Source: Gemmataceae bacterium | GTDB lineage: Bacteria; Planctomycetota; Planctomycetia; Gemmatales; Gemmataceae | Reading direction: 5' to 3' | DNA: 8,258 bases | Assembly: GCA_025056835.1 (NCBI GenBank) | Contig: JANWVS010000066.1 | Location: 1 to 8,258, forward strand | Shown: positions 1 to 6,571 of the stretch, piece after piece | Layout: each line of letters starts with the position of its first letter | Position numbering within the stretch: position 1 is the stretch's first letter | Made by a program: the position numbers and the translations under genes | The notes under the pieces: model-generated | Database searches by the model: none | What the model was told of the DNA's origin: nothing | What the model saw: only the letters and a program-made list of their open reading frames with translations

Positions 1-242
1 TCTTGCTCGATGACATTCTCGACACCGGGCAGACGCTGTCTCGCTTGGTGGATCATCTGCATTCGCTCGGCATCGCTTCGCTCCGCACCGGCGTCTTATT
101 GCGCAAACAGGGCCGCCAACAGTTCGCCGTCGAACCCGATTATGTCGGCTTCGATATTCCCGACGCATTCGTCGTCGGTTATGGCTTGGACTACAACGAT
201 GAATACCGGCATCTGCCGTATCTCGCCGTTCTCAAGGACTAA
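1..242 (+). CDS. hpt: Hypoxanthine phosphoribosyltransferase, C-terminal part (5' end outside window)
   Basis: Purine salvage enzyme of the cytoplasm. It joins hypoxanthine (usually also guanine) to PRPP, giving IMP or GMP and pyrophosphate. The visible frame runs from base 3 to a TAA at 240-242, about 79 residues. It opens with the PRPP-binding loop LLDDILDTGQTL, whose paired acidic residues and DTG turn are the type I phosphoribosyltransferase signature. The C-terminal block follows (DYVGFDIPDAFVVGYGLDYN, then EYRHLPYLAVL), which in Hpt proteins carries the purine-contacting segment and the GYGLDY motif. The reading frame is open at the left edge, so the start and roughly the first 100 residues are missing. 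The first codon in the window (TTG) is internal, not a start. The glycosyltransferase gene begins 45 bases downstream in the same direction, so the two are probably cotranscribed. The family assignment is very secure. Exact preference for hypoxanthine over guanine cannot be read from this fragment. Confidence 0.95.
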   Translation, partial: LLDDILDTGQTLSRLVDHLHSLGIASLRTGVLLRKQGRQQFAVEPDYVGFDIPDAFVVGYGLDYNDEYRHLPYLAVLKD

Positions 243-244
243 CC

Positions 245-269
245 GCGGCGCGCTCCGCTGCAGCGCCGC
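245..269 (+). other. GC-rich hairpin between hpt and the glycosyltransferase gene
   Basis: GCGGCGC (245-251) pairs perfectly with GCGCCGC (263-269) around an 11-base loop. An alternative, mutually exclusive stem pairs GCGCT (250-254) with AGCGC (262-266). The hairpin starts three bases after the hpt stop codon and ends just before the ribosome binding site of the next gene. No T run follows, so a full intrinsic terminator is unlikely. It could shape partial termination, mRNA stability or access to the binding site. It could also be chance pairing in very GC-rich DNA. Confidence 0.35.
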
Positions 270-275
270 ACGCCA

Positions 276-282
276 GGGAGGG
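276..282 (+). promoter_or_regulatory. Strong ribosome binding site for the glycosyltransferase gene
   Basis: GGGAGGG at 276-282 is a close match to the Shine-Dalgarno core and lies five bases before the ATG at 288. It fixes that ATG as the start. It is by far the clearest ribosome binding site in the window; the two other complete genes have none of similar quality. Confidence 0.75.
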
Positions 283-287
283 ACGCC

Positions 288-1343
288 ATGAAAATCCTGC
301 ATCTGGTCTCGACGCTCGGCCACGGCAGCGCAGCAGCGCAGCTGGAACTGATCGTGCGTTGGACTGCGCCGCGCCACGAACATTCGGTTTGCTGTCTGGA
401 AACCGAGGGGCCTCGAGCCGCTCGACTGCGCACGGCCAGGATCGCGGTGGAGTGTCTGCATTGGACGCGGCCTTTCGATGCCGCAGCGCCGTTGCGATTG
501 CGCCGTTTACTGAAGACCCTGAATCCCGACAGCGTCCACGTGTGGGGACGGCAGTCGTTGCGGGCACTCGCACTGGTCGGCCGACGCTGGCTGGGACGGA
601 CCATCGTCAGCCGACCGTTGGCGGAGCCGAGCACCTCCCTACCGGCCCTCGACCGCTGGCTGTTGCAGCGCGTCCGCAGCGTGGTTGCCGGCGGTGACTT
701 CGAAGCGGCGGCGTGCCGTAACTTGGGCATCGCGCTCGACAAAATCCGCGTCATTCCGCCGGGCGTCGACCGCGCCACAGCCCGCCGTGCGAGTCAATCG
801 TGCCATGAACGCCGAATACTTTGCATCGGTGCGCTCGAGCAGCGGAATGCCTTTCGCGATGCCATCTGGGCCTTCGACATTCTCCGCTACGTCTATCCCG
901 ATGGGCGTCTGACGGTGGTGGGCGCCGGGTCGCAGCAGCGCACCTTGCAATGGTTCGCACAGTGCCTCGAAGCCGGCGAGCAGGTGGAGTTCTTGGGAGA
1001 GCGCGACGACGTTTCCCCCTGGCTGTCGCAGGCCAGTGTTTTCTGGTCGCCGTCCCCCGTGCCGCGGCCGCGGCAAGCGGTGCTCGAAGCGATGGCGGCC
1101 GGGCTGCCGGTCATCGCTGCCGATCAGCCGTGGACCCGCGAGGTGATGGCGGACGGCGTCACCGGCTTCCTCGTCCCGCCCGGCGACAAGGTGGCCCTTG
1201 CCAAGCGGACCCGCGAGCTGCTCGCCGACGCCGACCGCAGTCGGGCCCTCGCCGCTGCGGCACAACGTCATATCGCCCAGCATCATTCCGGCCAGGTCAT
1301 CGGACCGCGTTGGTTGCATTACTACGACGAGCTGGGGCGCTGA
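288..1343 (+). CDS. GT4-like (GT-B fold) glycosyltransferase with degenerate active-site motifs
   Basis: A 351-residue protein with the two-domain layout of GT4/group 1 glycosyltransferases, cytoplasmic or membrane-peripheral enzymes that move a sugar from a nucleotide donor to a glycan or lipid acceptor. The N-terminal Rossmann half starts MKILHLVSTLGHGS, where the G11-H-G13 loop stands in for the usual GG loop. The C-terminal half carries KIRVIPPGVD, RILCIGAL (175-183), GRLTVVGAGSQQ, VEFLGERDDV, LEAMAAGLPVIAAD (E267 in LEAMA) and GVTGFLVPPGD, all typical of the family. There is no signal peptide or membrane segment. Three expected residues are missing. The Arg of the GRL motif is A182, the Lys five positions on is N187, and the first Glu of the EX7E motif is P259; only the second (E267) remains. 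The protein may therefore be inactive, use a different donor, or have a supporting role. Acceptor and pathway are unknown. It sits 45 bases behind hpt, probably in one transcript, and converges on the large helicase gene. The family is secure; activity is uncertain. Confidence 0.88.
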   Translation: MKILHLVSTLGHGSAAAQLELIVRWTAPRHEHSVCCLETEGPRAARLRTARIAVECLHWTRPFDAAAPLRLRRLLKTLNPDSVHVWGRQSLRALALVGRRWLGRTIVSRPLAEPSTSLPALDRWLLQRVRSVVAGGDFEAAACRNLGIALDKIRVIPPGVDRATARRASQSCHERRILCIGALEQRNAFRDAIWAFDILRYVYPDGRLTVVGAGSQQRTLQWFAQCLEAGEQVEFLGERDDVSPWLSQASVFWSPSPVPRPRQAVLEAMAAGLPVIAADQPWTREVMADGVTGFLVPPGDKVALAKRTRELLADADRSRALAAAAQRHIAQHHSGQVIGPRWLHYYDELGR

Positions 1344-1353
1344 CCGCGGCGCG

Positions 1354-4300
1354 CTAACGGTCCGGCCTGCCGCCGCTCTCCAGGGCCTTGGTCAAACGCT
1401 GAATTTCCTCGGCCCGGCGCAGCAGCCAGTCGATCGACCAGATGCGGTGTAGCCGCCAACCAAGCCTGGTCATCACTTCGTGCCGGAGACGGTCCCGATC
1501 GCGGGCGGTCGTCGCCTGACGGTAGCTCGGTCCGTCGAATTCGACGCCCAGGATGAATCGCCCCGGCTGCTTGGGGTCGACCACGGCCAGGTCGACGCGA
1601 TAGGCGGCGTAGCCAACGCGGGGCAGCGCCGTGTACCCCAGCTCAGCAAGAACGCGGCGAACGTCGGCTTCTAAGCCGTGGGCCGCCGCCGCGTCGGCGC
1701 GGGGAAGGGGATCGGGCCGCAAGGCGGCGAAACCGTGTTCGGCGTAGTCGAGATACTGTTGCAACATTTGCAGCCCGGCGGTCGTGGCCTTGGCAATGTC
1801 ATGAGCGCGGATCGAGCTGACCACAACCAGTTTCTCTTTAGCGCGGGTGATGGCCACATTGAGCCGCCGCTCCCCCCCTTGGCGATTGAGCGGCCCGAAG
1901 TTAAGCACGATCTTGCCCGATTCATCGCGGCCATAACCGACGCTCAGCACAATGATGTCGCGTTCGTCGCCTTGCACCGTCTCGAGATTCTTGACAAAAA
2001 AGCCGTCGAGCCGGTCGTCTTGGAGAAATCGCTCCAGTTCGGGATCCTCGGCAGCGCGGCGCTCGAGTTCTGCTTCGATGGTCGCCATTTGCGCAAAACT
2101 GAAGGCGATGACGCCCAGCGATTTGTCCGGCCGACGGCGAAAATGCTCGACAACGAGATCGGCCACGACCGCAGCCTCGCGGGGATTATCGCGGCGATCG
2201 CCGCGCCGATAACAGCCGTCGGGCACGTAACGGAAATGCACGCCCAATTCCGCGTCGTCGGCCACCGCTCCGGGAAAAGTGACGAGGCGATTGTCGTAAA
2301 TTCGGTCGTTGGCGAAAGCGATGAGGCTTTCGTGCCGGCTGCGATAGTGCCAACGGAGCCATTGCTGCGGCAAGCCGGCCCCCAGGCAAGCGTCCAAGAC
2401 GCTCTCGAACAAACCAGGGTCCTCTTCCTCGCGCTCGTCGCCGTCGTCAGCGCCGAGGTTCTGCTGGAAAAAGGTCGTCGGCGGCAGCTGACGATTGTCG
2501 CCCGTTACGACGATCTGTTTACCGCGCACAATCGCCGCGATCGCGTCTTCGGGGACGATCTGCGAGGCTTCGTCAAAGACAACCAGGTCGAACACGAGGC
2601 GATCAGGGCGGTCGGAGAGGAATTGGCTGACCGAGAGCGGGCTCATCAACAGACACGGCTTGAGCTGCAACAGCAGCGTCGGTATCTCGTCGAACAGTTG
2701 CCGCAACGGCCGGTGCCGGGTTTTCTTGTGGGCCTCCTTCAGCAACAATGCCGCTTCCGCCTCCGGCAGCGGTCCCGAGAAGCGTGCCCACTGCCAATGC
2801 ACCCGTGCCGGGCCGGCTTCCAAGAGCCGACTATCGAGTTCCCGAAACTCTTCCAGGAGGCGTTCATGGTCCTCGCGGCGGAAGTTGGCCAGAATCGCGT
2901 CTCGTTGAAACACCCATTCCAGCCACTTCCCCCAGAACGCCTTATGGAACAGTTCCACGATCGGGGGGTCGTTCCCTTCCCAGGCCAGTACGGCTTGCCA
3001 GAAAGTGTTCAGGCCAAGCCGGGCCAATTGCTCCGGCAACCGGCGCCACTCGATGGCATCGGCTAGTTCGCCGATTCGCTGGCGCAACACACCTAGATGA
3101 TCAAGCAGTGCTTGGGTTGGCTGCTCGCGCCATGGTTTGCCCTCGAGCTTCGGCCCCGGGGCGTCGAAACGATGCTCCACGATCGCCACCGCCTGGCGAA
3201 AATGATCATGGTTGCTGCGAAGCTCGCGGAAGCTCGGCGGGGCCTGGTCGCCGGCCGCCACGGCGAGCAAGACCTCCGCTGATGTCGCGGCTTTGTCTTG
3301 GGCCGCTTCGTTCCAGAGATCGCGAAACTTCCGGGCCCAAGCTGTTTTCCGCTTGAGGTTCTCCCAGTCGGTGTCCGGCCCAGCAAAGAGCTTGCCGAAC
3401 CTTGCCCGCAGTTGCTGACTCTCGGCCTCTTGCGGAGTTTCGGCCGCGAGCAACGCCTCGGCAGCGCGGAGGTCGGCGGCCACACCGGCCAAATTGACCG
3501 GCGGCTGCGGTGCGGCCTGGAGCAAGGGGTCGGTGAGCGCCGCCAACGGATTGAGCCGGGCCTGAAGTTCGCGGGCGTAGCCGATGATAACCGACAGCGC
3601 CGTTTCCTCAAGGGCCGAGCCGCCGGGCACTTGGCTCATCGGCAGCAACTCCGCCAACGCCTGCGTCTCGTGCCACCAAGCCCCGAACGATTCTTGAAGG
3701 CGATTCATGGCGGCCCGGACCTTTTCGCCCGGTGCGCCGCTGCACAGGGCGTCGATGAATTTGTCCGGTAAGGCTGGTTCGCCCAACTGCCGCAACAAGT
3801 CGAGGGCTTCCGTGGCGACCTTCAGCGCTTTCTCAGCAGCCTCAAGATCGGTCTCAAGCCCCCGCTCGTACTTGCCGAGTTTCTGCCAGCGCTGCGGGCT
3901 TTCCGCTTCGAGCTTGGCTCGCAGGACTTGCACGTCGCGCCCCACCACGACGTCCTCTTCGACCGTCGGCGGCAGCGTGTGCGTCCGGCTGCGGCGCACC
4001 AGCGAACGACGATCGCGGCGATACTGCCCGTTGAACCAGCGAAACCAACTTTGGTACGGTCCGGCGTAGCCCGCGGCGATTCGATCCAGCTCGAGATCGA
4101 AAAAACCTTCCGTGTAAATCGCCAGCAAGCGTTGGCGGGCCGTGCGGTACTTCGTAAACTCGGGCCGCGCCGCCAGGATCACGGCCTGGGCCGCGTTCCG
4201 ATGACTGGGATCGGTCAGCCAGGCGCGTTCCGGGGGATACTCGGAGTGACATAGATGTGTCAACCGGAGAAACAATTTCAGCGTCTGCGGTGCCGGATCC

Positions 4301-6471
4301 GTCCCCTCGTGACCGGGTACGACCGATGGAATGGCCCCCTCGCCGGTGGGCAGCGTCAGTCCCAGCCATCGTTCCAAGGTGCGGAGATCGCTGTTCCAGC
4401 TGGGCAGGCGTTTCTGCGTATCGGCAGCCCAGCCCCGCAGCCGTTGCTGCAAGGCCAGCAGCTTCGCACCGGCCTCATCCCCCGGCGCCAACCATTCCGC
4501 CGCCCGCTGCCAGACGGCGGTCAACCGTTCTGCCGCTCCGGCTGGTTGCTTCCAAATACTGGGGCCGTACTTGGCAGTTAACGGCGCTCGCCCCTCGCGC
4601 AGCCGTTGGTAGTGGTCGGCCGCCGCGTCGATGTCGCGCTTCAGCGACGCGAGGTCGTCGGCCAACAGCCAGGAGACCGGCACCGGACCGGGGCGGTGGT
4701 CGAGCAAGTCACCCAGTCGAAGAAACCATTCGACCGAAGCGGCAACGTGGAGCTGCGCCGCCAATTTCTCCGCGGCGGCCAACGTCTTTTCGCCCCAGGA
4801 CCGAGCCTTGTCGAGCAGGCCGATGATTTCGTCGCGAAGCTGAAGCGTGAAGCGTTCGGCCTTGAAACCAAGCCAAGGGTGATTGGGCGCCGCGCGGATG
4901 GGCCAAAGCGCCTCGGCGCGGTGCAACATCTGCGTCAGTTCGTCGAGTTTGACACTGTTGATTTCGTCGATGACCAAGCCGGAGCCGACCGCGTTGGGCT
5001 CGCGCGTCAAGGGCACATCCAGCGGCAACGTGGGCAGGTCCTGCCACCGCGGCAATTCGGCCAGCACTTCCCAGGCCGACTTGCCGAGAGGGTCCCGGCG
5101 CCGGTGCAACGCTTCGACGTAGCTATTCAACTGCCGCTGTCGTTGCCGGAGGCGCTGGCTCTCGTCCGGCGGCGGCTCCGTTGGCGTTTTCCGTCGCAGT
5201 TGCAGACAACGTGCCAACTCCGCGACGACGGCGCGCTTGTTGGCCTTGTGGCTGTGAAGTTCCAGCAAGTAGTCTCCCAGGCCGGCGCGGTGCAGGCGCT
5301 GCTCCACGACCTCCAAGGCGGCCATTTTCTCGGAAACGAACAAGACCTTCTTGCCGGCGGCGATGCGGTCGGCAATCAAGTTGGCAATCGTCTGACTCTT
5401 ACCGGTTCCGGGCGGACCGATCAACACGAAACTGGCATCCTGAGCGGCGAGGGCCAACGCAAGCCGCTGGCTGGCGTCGGCATCGAGAATATGAGTCGCC
5501 GACGCCGGATCCTGGTCATCGAGTTGTTCCTCCCGCACCGGTGTCGGCGGTTTGACCAAGTTCGGCACCCCGGCCAACAGCTGCACAAGCGGATGTTCCT
5601 GGATGCGGGCGGAGTTTTCGTGCAAATCCTGGTAGATGACTCCCTTGTGGAAGGAGAACGGAGCCAGAATCGCCTCCCGGCTCACCCGCCAAGGATCTAA
5701 GCCACGGATTTCCTTCTCAACCGCCTCCAGATAGGAATTGAACGAGTCCTCTTCCCATTCCAAGGGAGCGGCGGGCAGGGCGAATTCGTGGTCGAGTTTC
5801 AAGCGCGCAACCAGGGCGGGGTTGAGCCACGGGTCGTCTTCCGTCGCTTCGAGCACGAAGGGGTCTCGGAGCGAATTGCGTTTGAGCTGCACCGGCACGA
5901 GCAGCAACGGCGAACGCATCCTCTGTTTGTCGGCGTCGAGCCATTCCAGCACCCCGCAGGCGATGTGCAAAATGTGCAGGCCGCGCTCGCGAAAATCGGC
6001 TCGAGCGCGCCGCAGCAAATTGGCCAGCGTCGCCAGCAGTTTGCCGCGATCGGCTTCGGTTGTGAGCAGCTCCGTCGCTTTCGGTTCGTTTCGGCTGGAA
6101 CTGCGCGACGGGCGGCGCGGGGCGGCGTTGGGAACGGCGGAGCCATCGCCCACCGCCGCTTCAACTCGATCGGGGCTGTCGCGCCTGGTAGGGCCGTCAC
6201 TGGCGGCCAATGGCTGCCTGTCTCCTTCCCCGTCGGCGGGCGCGGCGTCGGCAGGCGCCGCATCGGAGGGCGCTAATGCCGGCGGCAGGTAAAACGTCCA
6301 CGAGGTGGTCGACAACACCAGGCTGTTGAACAATGGGGCTGCGCCGGGCTGGACGATTTCCAGGTAAGCGCTGCGTACGGGACGCAATCCCAGTAGCGGA
6401 TTGCGCCGCGTCAAGTCAATAAGATTGTTGCGCCAGCGCGTCAGCGCCAGATCGACCGGGGAGCCAGCCAT
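1354..6471 (-). CDS. DUF4011-helicase-nuclease giant protein (SF1 helicase with C-terminal Vsr/DUF559-like endonuclease), candidate antiviral factor
   Basis: A 1705-residue protein. Residues 12-29 (RWRNNLIDLTRRNPLLGL) are the DUF4011 signature, and that domain resumes after a low-complexity linker (about 65-130). The superfamily 1 helicase core then shows: Q-motif-like DASQ (332-335), Walker A GPPGTGKS (352-359, K358), motif Ia around VLFVSEKMAALEVV, the family block PCLLMSPLSVSQFL (1272-1285), Walker B DEAS (D1300, E1301), motif III GDNRQLPP (1324-1331), WHYRSRHE (1374-1381), TVQGDERDIIVLS (1498-1510) and RLNVAITRAKEK (1536-1547, R1543). About 940 mostly helical residues separate Walker A from Walker B. 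The tail (about 1595-1690) is a restriction-endonuclease-like domain resembling Vsr, DUF559 and MTES_1575 proteins: D1627 in RVDLAVVD, E1644 and D1646 in GVEFDG, and LHRIWSIDW near 1674-1682. All key residues are present, so ATP-driven nucleic-acid translocation and cleavage is the likely activity. From memory, the order matches the single-gene defence type Hhe; that role is inference. The ATG at 6471 has no clear Shine-Dalgarno sequence. Confidence 0.92.
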   Translation of the reverse strand: MAGSPVDLALTRWRNNLIDLTRRNPLLGLRPVRSAYLEIVQPGAAPLFNSLVLSTTSWTFYLPPALAPSDAAPADAAPADGEGDRQPLAASDGPTRRDSPDRVEAAVGDGSAVPNAAPRRPSRSSSRNEPKATELLTTEADRGKLLATLANLLRRARADFRERGLHILHIACGVLEWLDADKQRMRSPLLLVPVQLKRNSLRDPFVLEATEDDPWLNPALVARLKLDHEFALPAAPLEWEEDSFNSYLEAVEKEIRGLDPWRVSREAILAPFSFHKGVIYQDLHENSARIQEHPLVQLLAGVPNLVKPPTPVREEQLDDQDPASATHILDADASQRLALALAAQDASFVLIGPPGTGKSQTIANLIADRIAAGKKVLFVSEKMAALEVVEQRLHRAGLGDYLLELHSHKANKRAVVAELARCLQLRRKTPTEPPPDESQRLRQRQRQLNSYVEALHRRRDPLGKSAWEVLAELPRWQDLPTLPLDVPLTREPNAVGSGLVIDEINSVKLDELTQMLHRAEALWPIRAAPNHPWLGFKAERFTLQLRDEIIGLLDKARSWGEKTLAAAEKLAAQLHVAASVEWFLRLGDLLDHRPGPVPVSWLLADDLASLKRDIDAAADHYQRLREGRAPLTAKYGPSIWKQPAGAAERLTAVWQRAAEWLAPGDEAGAKLLALQQRLRGWAADTQKRLPSWNSDLRTLERWLGLTLPTGEGAIPSVVPGHEGTDPAPQTLKLFLRLTHLCHSEYPPERAWLTDPSHRNAAQAVILAARPEFTKYRTARQRLLAIYTEGFFDLELDRIAAGYAGPYQSWFRWFNGQYRRDRRSLVRRSRTHTLPPTVEEDVVVGRDVQVLRAKLEAESPQRWQKLGKYERGLETDLEAAEKALKVATEALDLLRQLGEPALPDKFIDALCSGAPGEKVRAAMNRLQESFGAWWHETQALAELLPMSQVPGGSALEETALSVIIGYARELQARLNPLAALTDPLLQAAPQPPVNLAGVAADLRAAEALLAAETPQEAESQQLRARFGKLFAGPDTDWENLKRKTAWARKFRDLWNEAAQDKAATSAEVLLAVAAGDQAPPSFRELRSNHDHFRQAVAIVEHRFDAPGPKLEGKPWREQPTQALLDHLGVLRQRIGELADAIEWRRLPEQLARLGLNTFWQAVLAWEGNDPPIVELFHKAFWGKWLEWVFQRDAILANFRREDHERLLEEFRELDSRLLEAGPARVHWQWARFSGPLPEAEAALLLKEAHKKTRHRPLRQLFDEIPTLLLQLKPCLLMSPLSVSQFLSDRPDRLVFDLVVFDEASQIVPEDAIAAIVRGKQIVVTGDNRQLPPTTFFQQNLGADDGDEREEEDPGLFESVLDACLGAGLPQQWLRWHYRSRHESLIAFANDRIYDNRLVTFPGAVADDAELGVHFRYVPDGCYRRGDRRDNPREAAVVADLVVEHFRRRPDKSLGVIAFSFAQMATIEAELERRAAEDPELERFLQDDRLDGFFVKNLETVQGDERDIIVLSVGYGRDESGKIVLNFGPLNRQGGERRLNVAITRAKEKLVVVSSIRAHDIAKATTAGLQMLQQYLDYAEHGFAALRPDPLPRADAAAAHGLEADVRRVLAELGYTALPRVGYAAYRVDLAVVDPKQPGRFILGVEFDGPSYRQATTARDRDRLRHEVMTRLGWRLHRIWSIDWLLRRAEEIQRLTKALESGGRPDR
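6232..6261 (-). repeat. Tandem 15-base imperfect repeat encoding an Ala-Pro-Asp-rich linker
   Basis: Two adjacent 15-base units (6232-6246 and 6247-6261) differ at two positions. On the minus strand they encode the AAPAD-AAPAD stretch (about residues 71-80) of the large helicase. This opens a low-complexity, Ala/Pro/Ser/Arg/Asp-rich linker of about 65 residues that splits the N-terminal DUF4011 region. The unit length keeps the frame, so it looks like a harmless slippage expansion in a flexible linker. Confidence 0.6.
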
Positions 6472-6515
6472 GGATCAACTCAGGTGAGACCACGTGTGAG
6501 GCTGCGCTGCGGTCC

Positions 6516-6544
6516 AGTATAATCATCCTTCACACCAAGGGAAA
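6516..6544 (-). promoter_or_regulatory. Possible promoter for the large helicase gene
   Basis: Read on the minus strand, TATACT (6521 down to 6516) matches the -10 consensus at five of six positions. Seventeen bases upstream lies TTTCCC (6544 to 6539), a weak -35 with three matches. The -10 is about 45 bases before the ATG at 6471. It overlaps the plus-strand -10 candidate almost completely. It is a sequence match only. Confidence 0.3.
6518..6523 (+). promoter_or_regulatory. Perfect TATAAT -10 candidate for the FGGY kinase gene
   Basis: TATAAT at 6518-6523 is a perfect -10 hexamer and stands out in an otherwise GC-rich spacer, 48 bases before the kinase ATG. No convincing -35 hexamer lies 16-18 bases upstream (the bases around 6494-6501 read GTGTGAGG) and there is no extended TG motif. 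If it is real, it would depend on an activator or on looser local promoter rules. The 100-base divergent spacer holds nothing else I can assign. Confidence 0.35.
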
Positions 6545-6571
6545 CGTCTGCTTCCATCGCGAGAACGACCG

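Noticed and set aside
1678..3066. Long open frame of 462 codons on the plus strand
   Set aside because: It lies wholly antisense to the helicase motifs III-VI, its product shows no recognisable family, and it is Arg/Gln/Val-rich as expected for a mirror frame of GC-rich coding DNA.
4606..5700. Long open frame of 364 codons on the plus strand
   Set aside because: Antisense to the helicase Walker A region; no domain, no ribosome binding site, and codon patterns fit the minus-strand gene.
6491..6496. CACGTG palindrome in the divergent spacer as an operator
   Set aside because: The same hexamer also occurs at 6590 and 8221, close to the number expected by chance at this GC content, and no flanking inverted repeat extends it.
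1344..6571. Mobile island boundaries around the helicase gene
   Set aside because: I looked for direct or inverted terminal repeats, integrase or transposase remnants and a base-composition break at both ends and saw none.
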